Shown here: positions 1 to 8,486 of the stretch, one piece after another
How positions within the stretch are numbered: position 1 is the first letter of the stretch
How the letters are laid out: every line of letters starts with the position of its first letter
Assembly: GCA_910579865.1 (NCBI GenBank)
Contig: CAJTXA010000005.1
Coordinates: 120,268-184,267 of the forward strand
DNA: 64,000 bases
Direction: 5' to 3'
Origin: an uncultured Lachnospiraceae bacterium
Lineage (GTDB): Bacteria > Bacillota > Clostridia > Lachnospirales > Lachnospiraceae
Position numbers and translations under genes: made by a program
The notes under the pieces: generated by a model
What the model was told of the DNA's origin: nothing
Databases searched by the model: none
The model's input: the letters and a program-made list of their open reading frames with translations, nothing else

Positions 1-77
1 TAAACACCTGCAAGACTGGAATTGATTACTGCTGTTGGTCCACCGGATTGTCCGACCATAACATTTTTCTTTGACAT
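1..77 (-). CDS. 6-phosphofructokinase (PPi-type), 5' end only
   Basis: Only the first 25 codons lie in the window. They read MSKKNVMVGQSGG followed by PTAVINSSLAGV, the nucleotide/pyrophosphate-binding GGxT loop at the N-terminus of the phosphofructokinase family, in the form typical of PPi-dependent or clade-X enzymes. The enzyme would phosphorylate fructose 6-phosphate in glycolysis. The start is firm: ATG at 75-77 is preceded by AGGAGGT at 82-88. The PPi versus ATP assignment rests on N-terminal resemblance alone, because the discriminating residues lie outside the window. Confidence 0.85.
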   Translation of the reverse strand, partial: MSKKNVMVGQSGGPTAVINSSLAGV

Positions 78-108
78 ATGTACCTCCTAAATACATTAAT
101 ATAATATC

Positions 109-187
109 ATGCAGTATTTTTTATAAAAATTGCTGCATTACTTGGTGTAACTAGCTTTTATTATAGCACATCTTTTCTGATTTGTAA
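109..187 (-). promoter_or_regulatory. Putative promoter and leader hairpin of the phosphofructokinase gene
   Basis: On the minus strand a TATAAT box (160-165) lies 16 bases from a TTACAA box (182-187). Between this promoter and the start codon, the arms ATGCAG (133-138) and CTGCAT (109-114), with A/T-rich inner arms, can form a hairpin in the leader. The boxes are only a fair match and the hairpin could equally be an operator. Confidence 0.35.
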
Positions 188-216
188 CTAAAAAAATACC
201 ATTTTTTTGTATATTT

Positions 217-732
217 TTAATGAAAAGGCAAAATACGTTCAAATCCAATCCGTTCCTCTCCATTTTCTAAATAAATAATTCCACAACGTTTAAACCCATT
301 TTTTTCTAACATTTTCTGCATAGATTGATTCAAACGATGCGTATCATTTTTAATACTAAAAATTCTCTTTTCCAAACATAATTTTACAACCTCTTCTATC
401 ATTTTTCCAGCAATTCCATTTCCCTTTCGGCTCGCATCTACTGCCACTCGATGAATTGCCGCATAAGGCTGATCCGTTGAAAGCCAATTTCCTTTATAAA
501 TCTTACAATAATTACGGTCTCCATTCAAATATACTGCAATCGTTCCAAGTACTTTCCCATTTTCTTCTAACACATAAGAACTTTCATTCTTTATATCAAT
601 CTGAAAACTTTCTCTATTTGGATATCCATCCTGCCACTGCGGAATTTCCTGTGCTTTTAGATATTCTTTTGCTGCATCTATTATCTGCATAACCGCATCC
701 AAATCTTTTTCTTCTGTCTTACGAAATTGCAT
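217..732 (-). CDS. GNAT family N-acetyltransferase
   Basis: A single-domain acetyl-CoA-dependent N-acetyltransferase of about 171 residues. The acetyl-CoA loop is visible as RKGNGIAG after a VAVDAS beta strand (about residues 100-112), and the C-terminus has the usual MLEKNGFKRCG strand-turn. The substrate is unknown; RimI-like and small-molecule acetyltransferases share this architecture. I chose the ATG at 730-732 (protein MQFRKTEEKD) because AAGGAA then sits about 12 bases upstream. The longer reading from 744 would place the same site directly against its start codon. The gene stands between the phosphofructokinase leader and a MATE exporter, all on the same strand, with no clear functional link. 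Confidence 0.85.
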   Translation of the reverse strand: MQFRKTEEKDLDAVMQIIDAAKEYLKAQEIPQWQDGYPNRESFQIDIKNESSYVLEENGKVLGTIAVYLNGDRNYCKIYKGNWLSTDQPYAAIHRVAVDASRKGNGIAGKMIEEVVKLCLEKRIFSIKNDTHRLNQSMQKMLEKNGFKRCGIIYLENGEERIGFERILPFH

Positions 733-759
733 TTTCTCTTCCATTTCCTTTCTCTTAAT

Positions 760-2154
760 TTAGGAATCCATCTTTGCTTCTGTGTTCTTTATTTTTACCT
801 TATTTTTCTTCCATAATCCAGTTTGATAAAGCATCCACAATAAAAATGCGGAAGAAGCATTACTAATTACAACTGCATACCAAATACTTTGTACTCCCAT
901 CTGAAAAACTGTTTCACAGATAAAAAGAATCAAAAAACGAAATATCCATAATCGTGTTACATCAATCACCATTGTTACTATAGTATGTCCTGTTCCCTGA
1001 AAAAGTCCATTTAAAATATTATAAAATCCATTTGTCCAACAACAGATTGCCAAAATACTTAAATACTCTACTGCCAGCAAAATAACATCTTCATCTTTTG
1101 AAAAAATCTGCACAATCTTTGTTGCTACTATATTTCTAGATAAAATCAAACCTCCTATAAAAAGAAAAGTTACAGTCATTCGCCTAGCTAAAATATAAGT
1201 ATGTTGCACTCGTTCAAGCTGTTTTGCCCCCATATTTTGTCCTACAATTGTTCCTGTCGCTGAACCCATTGCATTAGAAGGCATTGTAATTAAACTATTA
1301 ATCCGATTTCCAATTCCATAAGCAGCTACCGCTAATGTTCCATATTGATATACATTTCTTGTCATCAATAAAAATCCAAACTGCATTGTACTTCCTCCTA
1401 GTGCAGTTGGAAGTCCAATCTGTATAATACTAAGCAATTTTTCTTTTTCAAAATGCAATTCTTTTAAATCAATAAAAATTTCTTTCTTTTTATTACAAAG
1501 TGCAAAAAAAGCAATGATTGCACATGGAACTTTTGCAAGCAATGTAGCCCAAGCAGCTCCTGCTATTCCTAGATTCAGTCCTATCATAAACAATGGATCA
1601 AAAATCATATTAAGAAGAATCCCAAATAAATTTAAAAGCATTGGACGCATGGTATCTCCCTGTGACTGATTTACCGCAGTAAAAATATTAATTAAATACA
1701 AAAATGGCATATCCATAATCACAATTCGAAGATAAGTTTCACTTAACTTCTGTACTGCTCCTTCTGCTCCAAGCCAGCTTACAATATTAGGAGTAACTAA
1801 ATAGCAAACACTTGCACAGATGGTAGAAAATAACATTGCACAAATAAAAATCTGTCCTGCCATCTTTTTTGCATCACTCTTACTTCCAGCACCAATATAT
1901 TGTGAAATTAAAATTGCTCCTGCGGTGGTAATTCCACCTCCAAAATTTACTACAATATTCTGTACTGGAGTTACTAAAGTAATCGCTGCCATAGGATCTG
2001 TTCCAATCTTACCAAGCCAGTAGGTATCAGTCAAATTATACATGGTTTGAATAAAACTATTAATTACAATTGGAATACATAACGTTAAAATTGCTGTTAC
2101 CAGATTTCCTGACAAAATTAGTTCACGATTTTCTTTCCTTTGTCCTTTTTTCAT
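760..2154 (-). CDS. MATE family efflux transporter
   Basis: A polytopic inner-membrane exporter of about 464 residues with the two-lobe MATE layout (about 12 hydrophobic segments). The typical opening LTLCIPIVINSF is followed by YNLTDTYWLGKIG in helix 2, and SQGDTMRPM stands in the loop before helix 6. MATE proteins extrude drugs or metabolites by cation antiport; the substrate cannot be read from the sequence. The start at 2154 (MKKGQRKENRELI) has an AGAGGA ribosome site 8 bases upstream. An in-frame ATG at 2214 lies inside a terminator hairpin and is unlikely. The 3' end is only about 27 bases from the acetyltransferase start, so the two may be co-transcribed. A second, different MATE gene lies at 17.8-19.2 kb. 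Confidence 0.92.
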   Translation of the reverse strand: MKKGQRKENRELILSGNLVTAILTLCIPIVINSFIQTMYNLTDTYWLGKIGTDPMAAITLVTPVQNIVVNFGGGITTAGAILISQYIGAGSKSDAKKMAGQIFICAMLFSTICASVCYLVTPNIVSWLGAEGAVQKLSETYLRIVIMDMPFLYLINIFTAVNQSQGDTMRPMLLNLFGILLNMIFDPLFMIGLNLGIAGAAWATLLAKVPCAIIAFFALCNKKKEIFIDLKELHFEKEKLLSIIQIGLPTALGGSTMQFGFLLMTRNVYQYGTLAVAAYGIGNRINSLITMPSNAMGSATGTIVGQNMGAKQLERVQHTYILARRMTVTFLFIGGLILSRNIVATKIVQIFSKDEDVILLAVEYLSILAICCWTNGFYNILNGLFQGTGHTIVTMVIDVTRLWIFRFLILFICETVFQMGVQSIWYAVVISNASSAFLLWMLYQTGLWKKNKVKIKNTEAKMDS

Positions 2155-2212
2155 TTTTCTTCCTCTTTTCTTTAAAGTAGATCCTATAAAAGCTACTAAA
2201 CCTACCAAATAC

Positions 2213-2245
2213 AAAAAGTATGAACTATTTCAGTTCATACTTTTT
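2213..2245 (-). terminator. Rho-independent terminator, bidirectional form
   Basis: A perfect 14-bp stem (2213-2226 with 2232-2245) has a 5-base loop, and its outer arms are A5/T5, so it can act in both directions. Its position suits the end of the minus-strand GH13-helicase-LysR-small protein transcript and separates it from the MATE gene. Confidence 0.8.
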
Positions 2246-2315
2246 ACTATACTACAAAAAAGATGTATCTTCTATAATTTTTATAATAAATTTTTATAAA
2301 AATACATGTTTTTTG

Positions 2316-2579
2316 TTATAATAAATAAATTGGCAATTCTTCTCTCTTTCTCTGCTGTACATTCTCTTTCGATTGTATCGTTGAACTTTGTTGTTCCTTC
2401 TCCTCTTTTTGTATACTCTCTTGCTCTGCAACTACTGCTTTTTTTCTTTTTTCTCTTTTTATATTTTCATCTACAGACTTTTTCGTATCTTCTTGTTTCT
2501 CAACTTTTTTTTGGCTTTCTTGTTTTATCTGTATTTTTTCTTCCACTGCCTTTTTTGTTTTTCCTTTTTCTATCGGCAT
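2316..2579 (-). CDS. Lys/Glu-rich small hypothetical protein
   Basis: An 87-residue protein made almost wholly of Lys, Glu, Gln and Ser, with no Cys, Trp or Phe, no signal peptide and no membrane segment. The composition and i/i+4 spacing of opposite charges suggest a long solvent-exposed single helix or coiled coil. I do not recognise the family. It is likely to be a real gene because AAAGGAGG stands 8 bases before the ATG and it follows the LysR gene by 49 bases on the same strand. A strong terminator comes about 70 bases after it. The opposite strand reads as a Leu/Phe-rich frame, which I take as the shadow. Low-complexity composition makes any homology assignment unreliable. Confidence 0.6.
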   Translation of the reverse strand: MPIEKGKTKKAVEEKIQIKQESQKKVEKQEDTKKSVDENIKREKRKKAVVAEQESIQKEEKEQQSSTIQSKENVQQRKREELPIYLL

Positions 2580-2628
2580 AGAAAAACCTCCTTTGTTTTA
2601 TGATTCCCACAAATATAAAATTTACTGT

Positions 2629-3504
2629 TTATTGTAACATATCTAAAAAATATTCTGCTGCCTGAGACAAAGGCAATTTTTCATTATAAACTGCTACTAA
2701 TTTCCGATATGGCAATTCCTCCTTTAAACGAATCGCAAAAACTTCCTCTGTTTGAGGTACACAATAATCAGGAATAAAAGTAACTCCCAATCCAATTCGT
2801 GCTAAGTCAATCAATAGCGCATTACTACTAATCTCAATTTCTGGTACTAAATCCAACTGATATTTCTGAAAAATTATATGTAAAAATTCACTTGTTGTAC
2901 TCTGCCGATCCAACATCAAAATAGGATATTTTGCTATTTCAGCCAAAGCTACTTCTCTTCCTCTTAACTTTTGATACTTTTCTCCAGCTAAAAAGACATC
3001 TTGAAATTCTTTCACTATTTTTATAGTATTCCTATTATGTAAAACCGGATTTGGATAATTTACAATAATTAAATCTGCTTGTCCATCTTCTAACATCTTT
3101 CCACAACGAATTGAAGTTTGATTTGATACACGAATATGTACATTTGGATATTCCTGATGAAATCTCTTTAAAAATGGCAGCAGGTAATAATGACAAATTG
3201 TATCACTTGCCCCAATTCGCAACTGTCCTCCATTTAAAGAATCTGCTTCCATCAGCTGCATCTCTCCACGTTGCAGCAAATTCATTGCTGGTTCTACATG
3301 TTTTAATAGGATCTCTCCCTCTGGTGTAAGCTGTACTTTTTTTGTACTACGGGTAAACAGCCTTCGATCTAGTTTCTTTTCTAATACCTTAATGGATTGA
3401 CTTACTGCTGACTGAGAAATAAACAATTTTTTTGATGCCTCCGAAAAACTCAGTGATATAGCTACATAATAGAATACTCGATACAATTCATAATTAATGT
3501 CCAT
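2629..3504 (-). CDS. LysR family transcriptional regulator
   Basis: A 291-residue LysR-type regulator. The N-terminal winged helix-turn-helix (about residues 1-60) includes FSEASKKLFISQSAVSQSI and RLFTRSTKKVQLTPEG. The periplasmic-binding-fold effector domain (about 90-290) starts at QLRIGASDTI. Such proteins usually control a neighbouring gene in response to a small co-inducer, but here there is no divergent target. The gene lies 4 bases after the helicase stop, with AAGGA before its ATG, so it appears to be the third gene of a GH13-helicase-LysR transcript. The length is normal for the family. The target and ligand are unknown. Confidence 0.93.
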   Translation of the reverse strand: MDINYELYRVFYYVAISLSFSEASKKLFISQSAVSQSIKVLEKKLDRRLFTRSTKKVQLTPEGEILLKHVEPAMNLLQRGEMQLMEADSLNGGQLRIGASDTICHYYLLPFLKRFHQEYPNVHIRVSNQTSIRCGKMLEDGQADLIIVNYPNPVLHNRNTIKIVKEFQDVFLAGEKYQKLRGREVALAEIAKYPILMLDRQSTTSEFLHIIFQKYQLDLVPEIEISSNALLIDLARIGLGVTFIPDYCVPQTEEVFAIRLKEELPYRKLVAVYNEKLPLSQAAEYFLDMLQ

Positions 3505-3508
3505 TTCC

Positions 3509-5872
3509 TTATCCTTCTTTTTCCTTTCCTTTTGTCTGCTTCTCCCAAAAAATACGAATTTGTTCCTCTATCAGCTCTAATCTCGTTTGTTTTAGGTCAC
3601 TCCATTCTCTAGGAAACATCATACGATTGGCATGTTCAAAAAAACGCTGATCCAATAAAAGAATGATTCCACTATCTTCCTCTGTTCGTATTACCCTTCC
3701 TGCTGCTTGTAAAACCTTATTGATCCCTGGAAATCGATAGGCAAAGTCAAATCCATTTTCTTCTCTAGCATAATAATATTCTTTTAATATCTCACGCTCA
3801 TTACAAATCTGCGGCAACCCAGTTCCTACTATAATTGTCCCAATTAATTGCTCTGCCTTTAAATCAATTCCTTCTGAGAAAATCCCTCCCAATACACAAA
3901 ATCCTACTAATGACTGTTTTTTCCTATTTCTTTCTTTAAAAAATTCTAAAAATTCTTCTTTTTCTTCTTCACGCATATTGGATTTTTGTAATAAAAGTTG
4001 TATTGATTTCGTTTCTTTAAAAAATTCTGCAATCTGTTCTAAAAATGAATAAGATGGAAAAAATACCATATAATTTCCTTTTTTACTCTCTGTTACAATC
4101 TGAATATACTTTGCAATTCGTTCAAATTCAGAAGTGGTTCTTCTTGTATATTTGCTGCTTACATCTAAAGCTGCCAGCAAAAGCCTTTTTTCTTTTGAAA
4201 ATGAAGAAACTGCATAAATTGCATAATCGTCTGGATTTCCACTTAGTAATTCCCGATAATATAAAATTGGAAGCAATGTAGCTGAAAAAAATATGGTACT
4301 TCTTCCCTTTTTTAGGCACTCCTGCAAATTATGGGCTGTATGAATACAATAAAGTTTTATTTGAAATGTTCCATTTTCCATATGCTCTGTAAAAATTTGA
4401 TAACTTTCATCTACTAATTCATGAATCGAAAGAAATTTTTTTACCTGAAAATAAAATGTAATTAATGTCTCTCTTTCTGTAAATGTCTTTTGCTCTTCCA
4501 AAAAATTTTCAATATTTCCAGTCAGTCGCATCAAATGTCCAATTAGCAATCCAGCATTTGATAATATCTCATAGTTTTCACAGTTTCTTTTTAATTCCAA
4601 AAGTACTTGATTACAACTTTCTAAATCCTTTCTAATTGGATCACTATACTTTTGTATCATTCGTTTCATTGTAAGAAAATCTTCCTTAACTAAGGAAGCA
4701 CTAAACATCTCTCGTGCTCGATCTACTAAATTATGTGCTTCATCCACTAGAAAAATATAATCTCCTTTGCTTCCCTCTGAAAAATAGCGCTTTAAAGATA
4801 CACTTGGATCAAAAACATAATTATAATCACAGATAATCCCATCTACCCAATTTGTTACATCTAAACACATTTCAAATGGGCAGACCCGATGTTTTCCTGC
4901 ATAAGCTTCTATCCTTTCCCGATCGATATTTTTTTCATGACATAATAAATCATAAATAGCATCATTTATTCGATCGTAATGCCCTTTTGCATAAAGGCAA
5001 GAGATTGGATTACAAATCTTCTCTTTTGTAAAACAAATCTTTTCTTTTGCGGTAATTGTAACTGTCTTAAAAGAAAGCCCTTGTTCCCTTAAACAAGAAA
5101 AAGTTTCTTCTGCTACTGTTTTTGTGATCGTCTTTGCTGTTAAATAAAAAAGCTTCTCTCCTAGTCCCTCCCCAATTGCTTTTACAGCTGGAAATATAGT
5201 AGAAATTGTTTTTCCTACTCCAGTAGGTGCCTGAATAAACAACGTTTTTTCTCGTGCAATTGTTCGATATACACTTACTGCCAAATCTCTCTGTCCAAAG
5301 CGATATGCAAATGGAAACTCTATTTTTTTTATACTTTTATTTCGTTCTTCTCTTGCTATTACTTGATATTCTGCCCATTTTATATATTCTGTTAAAAGTT
5401 GAGCAAACCACTTTTCCAATTCCTTAAATGTATATTCCTTTTGAAATTTTCGAATCTCTTCTGTAGGAATATGCACATAGGTAAGCTGTACTCGTATCAG
5501 ATCATTGTGATTTTGTATTGCATAAAAATAGGCATAGCACATAGCCTGAGCTTGGTGTACTGCAATTGGTTCTGTTAGAAATTTTAAATCCATATACATC
5601 CCTTTTATCTCATCAATTACAGTAACATTTGCATCTTCAAAAATTCCATCTGCTCTTCCTTCCACTAGAATATGATAAGAATCAAAAGAAAACTTTTGAG
5701 AGAGTTTTACTTCTGCATGATAACCTGCTCCCATCTGTCTTTGCAATTTGCGATGCAACCGACTTCCCGCCTGCATCGCATCTTTATCCGATAGTGTTCC
5801 TCTCCGATTATCAATATCTCCGCTTTTCATAATAAATTCAACTAAATTTCTTACTGAAATTTTAATATCCAT
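3509..5872 (-). CDS. RecB-type nuclease / DinG-XPD-like Fe-S helicase fusion
   Basis: A 787-residue DNA repair protein. Residues about 50-115 carry the PD-(D/E)xK nuclease signature: VEGRADG (Asp75), IDEIKG (Glu88, Lys90) and the RecB-type QAQAMCY motif. A superfamily 2 Rad3/XPD helicase follows. Its motif I is APTGVGKT (215-222), and cysteines at 280, 287, 292, 331 and 336 could ligate a 4Fe-4S cluster. The DEAH box is at 377-380, and motifs V (EGIDL) and VI (QAAGRVIR) lie near the C-terminus. The family unwinds 5'-3' in an ATP-dependent way; the nuclease domain suggests processing of the displaced strand. The start at 5872 has GGAGAACAAGGGA upstream. It follows the GH13 gene by about 70 bases. 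The fusion is known among Clostridia, but its exact job is inferred. Confidence 0.9.
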   Translation of the reverse strand: MDIKISVRNLVEFIMKSGDIDNRRGTLSDKDAMQAGSRLHRKLQRQMGAGYHAEVKLSQKFSFDSYHILVEGRADGIFEDANVTVIDEIKGMYMDLKFLTEPIAVHQAQAMCYAYFYAIQNHNDLIRVQLTYVHIPTEEIRKFQKEYTFKELEKWFAQLLTEYIKWAEYQVIAREERNKSIKKIEFPFAYRFGQRDLAVSVYRTIAREKTLFIQAPTGVGKTISTIFPAVKAIGEGLGEKLFYLTAKTITKTVAEETFSCLREQGLSFKTVTITAKEKICFTKEKICNPISCLYAKGHYDRINDAIYDLLCHEKNIDRERIEAYAGKHRVCPFEMCLDVTNWVDGIICDYNYVFDPSVSLKRYFSEGSKGDYIFLVDEAHNLVDRAREMFSASLVKEDFLTMKRMIQKYSDPIRKDLESCNQVLLELKRNCENYEILSNAGLLIGHLMRLTGNIENFLEEQKTFTERETLITFYFQVKKFLSIHELVDESYQIFTEHMENGTFQIKLYCIHTAHNLQECLKKGRSTIFFSATLLPILYYRELLSGNPDDYAIYAVSSFSKEKRLLLAALDVSSKYTRRTTSEFERIAKYIQIVTESKKGNYMVFFPSYSFLEQIAEFFKETKSIQLLLQKSNMREEEKEEFLEFFKERNRKKQSLVGFCVLGGIFSEGIDLKAEQLIGTIIVGTGLPQICNEREILKEYYYAREENGFDFAYRFPGINKVLQAAGRVIRTEEDSGIILLLDQRFFEHANRMMFPREWSDLKQTRLELIEEQIRIFWEKQTKGKEKEG

Positions 5873-5941
5873 TCCCTTGTTCTCCTAATTTTTTCATATT
5901 CTAAATGGAAAATGGAATCCCTTTTTTAGGCAAAACACATG

Positions 5942-7585
5942 CTATTGTCGTTTTCGCCAATACATTCTAGCCTCATAAGGCCGTAAAGTAAAAGGCTGTT
6001 GTATTTCTTTATAATTACAAATCAATAATTTTAAAGAATCTCCCACTTCTTCTATCTTACATGAAATCGTCTGATCAAAAAAATTACAAATCACTACTAT
6101 CTCTGTTTCCTTATTTCTTCTAAGATAAGCAAAAATATGCTCATCCTTTTTCCACAACATCTCAAACTCTCCATCTACCAATACAGGATATTCCTTCCGT
6201 AACTGAATCAATTTTTTATAACATCCAAAAATAGACTCTGGATCTTTTACTTGGTTTTCTGCATAAATCTCTTGATAGTTTGGATTTATTTTTATCCATG
6301 GTGTACCATCTGTAAAACCAGCATTTTTCTGATTTGTCCACTGCATAGGGGTTCTTGCATTATCACGGCTTTTTGCATAAATTGACTGCATAATCTCCTC
6401 TTTTTTATATCCCTTTTCCAATCGTTCCTGATAGAGATTTTGTGTTTCAATATCACGATATTCTTCTATAGAATATCGTATATTTGTCATTCCAAGTTCT
6501 TCTCCCTGATAGATATAAGGGGTTCCCTGCATCCCATGTAAAAGAATTGCTAACATCTTTGCTGACTCGATTCGATAGGTTGTATCATTTCCCCAACGTG
6601 ATACAATACGAGGTAAATCATGATTATTCCAAAATAAACTATTCCATCCTTTTTTATATAACTCTCTTTGCCAACGAGAAAATACTTCTTTTAACTTTAA
6701 AAAAGGTAATGGTGCCAAATCCCATTTCTCTTTTCCTTCTTCTTGGTCCAAACAGATATGTTCAAATTGAAATACCATAGATAATTCACTATTATCTGGA
6801 TTACTATATAATTTTGCAAGTTCTGTTGTTGCACTCCAAGCTTCTCCTACTGTAACCAAATCGGCCTTTTGAAAGGTTTCTTTACTCAATTCTTTTAAAA
6901 ATTCATGAAGTCGTGGGCCATTGCTTGTAATAAAACGATCTGGCTCTTTTGCAATTTGATCGATTACATCTAAACGAAATCCTCCCACTCCTTTTTCTAT
7001 CCACCAATTAATCATGGTATAAATCTCTTTTCGAAGCTTTGGATTTTCCCAATTTAAATCTGGCTGTTTTACAGAAAATTGATGAAAATAATATTGTTCT
7101 AATTCTGGAACCCATTCCCATGCAGAACCGCCAAAAGCTGCCCGCATTTCATTTGGAAGCACATCTTTTGTTCCATCTCTCCAAATATAATAATCATGAT
7201 AAGGATTCTCTTTACTTTTCTTTGCCTCCTTGAACCAGTTATGTTCATCTGATGAATGATTTAACACCAAATCCATAATGATACGAATTTGTCTCTTTTT
7301 TGCTTCTGCAATTAGTTCCTCCATATCTGTTAAGTTTCCAAAAATTGGATCTATATCCTGATAATCCGAAATATCATATCCATTGTCATCCTGTGGTGAT
7401 CGACAGACAGGAGAAAGCCAAATCGCATTTATTCCTAAATACTTTAAATAATCTAATTTTTCAATAATTCCCTTTAAATCTCCTATTCCATCTCCATTGC
7501 TATCCGAAAAACTACGAGGATAAATCTGATAAATTACTGCACTTTTCCACCACTTTTTTTCTTGTTTTGTTTCTTTTTCTGGCAT
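5942..7585 (-). CDS. GH13 alpha-glucosidase, probably oligo-1,6-glucosidase
   Basis: A cytoplasmic glycoside hydrolase of family 13, about 547 residues, with no signal peptide. Conserved region I is DLVLNH, region II GFRLDVID with the nucleophile Asp206, region III VGEAW with acid/base Glu248, and region IV NNHD with Asp323. The residue after the nucleophile is Val, as in alpha-1,6-specific enzymes, whereas alpha-1,4 enzymes usually have Ala or Thr. I therefore favour isomalto-oligosaccharide or panose hydrolysis over maltose hydrolysis. The start at 7585 has AAAGGAGGAAG upstream; the reading from 7609 has no ribosome site. A good promoter lies upstream. No sugar transporter is adjacent. Confidence 0.92.
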   Translation of the reverse strand: MPEKETKQEKKWWKSAVIYQIYPRSFSDSNGDGIGDLKGIIEKLDYLKYLGINAIWLSPVCRSPQDDNGYDISDYQDIDPIFGNLTDMEELIAEAKKRQIRIIMDLVLNHSSDEHNWFKEAKKSKENPYHDYYIWRDGTKDVLPNEMRAAFGGSAWEWVPELEQYYFHQFSVKQPDLNWENPKLRKEIYTMINWWIEKGVGGFRLDVIDQIAKEPDRFITSNGPRLHEFLKELSKETFQKADLVTVGEAWSATTELAKLYSNPDNSELSMVFQFEHICLDQEEGKEKWDLAPLPFLKLKEVFSRWQRELYKKGWNSLFWNNHDLPRIVSRWGNDTTYRIESAKMLAILLHGMQGTPYIYQGEELGMTNIRYSIEEYRDIETQNLYQERLEKGYKKEEIMQSIYAKSRDNARTPMQWTNQKNAGFTDGTPWIKINPNYQEIYAENQVKDPESIFGCYKKLIQLRKEYPVLVDGEFEMLWKKDEHIFAYLRRNKETEIVVICNFFDQTISCKIEEVGDSLKLLICNYKEIQQPFTLRPYEARMYWRKRQ

Positions 7586-7624
7586 AACACTTCCTCCTTT
7601 ATCCACCACAATGTATTAATTTCT

Positions 7625-7653
7625 ATTATAGTACATTCCCCTATTAGATTCAA
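7625..7653 (-). promoter_or_regulatory. Sigma-A promoter of the GH13 gene
   Basis: A minus-strand TTGAAT (7648-7653) and a perfect TATAAT (7625-7630) are separated by exactly 17 bases, 40 bases before the GH13 start codon. No catabolite-response element was evident beside it. Confidence 0.75.
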
Positions 7654-7693
7654 CATCTCCTAATTAAATCAATCACTTTTTACAAATATTAAG

Positions 7694-7728
7694 AAAAACG
7701 CAGAATAAAGGGACTCCTCTATTCTGCG
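7694..7728 (-). terminator. Terminator of the HPr-like gene
   Basis: The 9-bp stem CGCAGAATA / TATTCTGCG (7699-7707 with 7720-7728) contains a small inner AGG/CCT hairpin. On the minus strand it is followed by T5. It lies 45 bases after the HPr-like stop codon. Confidence 0.8.
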
Positions 7729-7772
7729 CCTTGTAGTAAAGTTATCTACTTTCCTAATACAATTTTACACTT

Positions 7773-8000
7773 TTAGGCAGTGGCATATACACTCAGAAAA
7801 TTCTCAAATCGTATATCCTCTCCACCATACTTTACTGTCAATTCTCTTGTTAAGTCCAAACTTAACACTCCTAGCAATGACTTTGCATCTATTGTAACTC
7901 TATTATAAGATACATCAATGTCAAAGTCACACTTTGTTGCTTCTGTTACAAAACGCTTTGCATCTGCTACCTCTGGCAATTTGATTTTTCTTTCTTTCAT
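7773..8000 (-). CDS. HPr-like protein lacking the active-site histidine
   Basis: A 75-residue protein with the HPr fold pattern. The best match is the regulatory-serine helix, IDAKSLLGVLSLDL, where Ser41 corresponds to HPr Ser46. The first part, where HPr has the phosphorylatable His15 in a GLHARPA-like motif, contains no histidine. It therefore cannot be an ordinary phosphotransfer carrier for the sugar PTS. Bacillus Crh is a known precedent: it keeps Ser46, lacks His15, and acts with CcpA in catabolite control. Whether this one is phosphorylated by an HPr kinase is inferred only. The start has GGGTG 8 bases upstream. It is a single-gene unit with its own terminator. Confidence 0.75.
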   Translation of the reverse strand: MKERKIKLPEVADAKRFVTEATKCDFDIDVSYNRVTIDAKSLLGVLSLDLTRELTVKYGGEDIRFENFLSVYATA

Positions 8001-8395
8001 TTTAATTCACCCTTTCATAAAATCCAAAAACACTTATTTTGTTTCCTTGCAGTATCACTATGCTTCCTTTTTTTGGTAGCTTTACTACAAAATCAGTTAT
8101 AGCACAACATCCTTCATCCGTCAATTGTCTCTGTCTTTTCCTTTTTCTTTTTCTATCTTAAATCCTTTCCAAACTATCTGTAATTTATACAACAATTCCC
8201 ATATATTCTCTTCTAAAATCTTCTATTTATTCCATTTATTCTATCTGTTTACAGTTATAATATCTAGATTTTTTAATAAAACTTCTAAATTTATTATGAA
8301 ATTTCACGATATTTCATAGTTTTTATAAATATTTTTAAAAAATTCTCTCTTATTCCTTAAACGTCACCTAAGCAATAAAATATTATTTTTAAAGT
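8001..8395. other. Gene-free AT-rich interval
   Basis: About 400 bases lie between the HPr-like gene and the end of the potassium operon. The plus-strand frame at 8125-8319 is Phe/Ser-rich, has no ribosome site and looks like chance. A 7-bp inverted repeat (ATGAAAT at 8296-8302, ATTTCAT at 8311-8317) is present. The promoter of the HPr-like gene must lie here, but I could not place it with confidence. Confidence 0.5.
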
Positions 8396-8437
8396 AAAAA
8401 AGTGTATCTTCAAGGGAACATCCTTTTTGATACACTT
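8396..8437 (-). terminator. Terminator of the dapF-to-trkA operon
   Basis: The 9-bp stem AAGTGTATC / GATACACTT (8400-8408 with 8429-8437) has an inner AAGG/CCTT pairing. On the minus strand it is followed by a run of six T. It lies 50 bases after the trkA-family stop. Confidence 0.8.
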
Positions 8438-8486
8438 CGATTATATAAACCTATAAAATTCTATCTGCAACTAGCCATTTTAAATA

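Noticed and set aside
2306..2603. Leu/Phe-rich plus-strand frames opposite the Lys/Glu-rich gene
   Set aside because: They are the complement of GAA/AAA-rich coding sequence and have no ribosome site; the minus-strand gene has a strong one.
8125..8319. Plus-strand frame rich in Phe and Ser
   Set aside because: Low-complexity AT-rich translation with no ribosome site.
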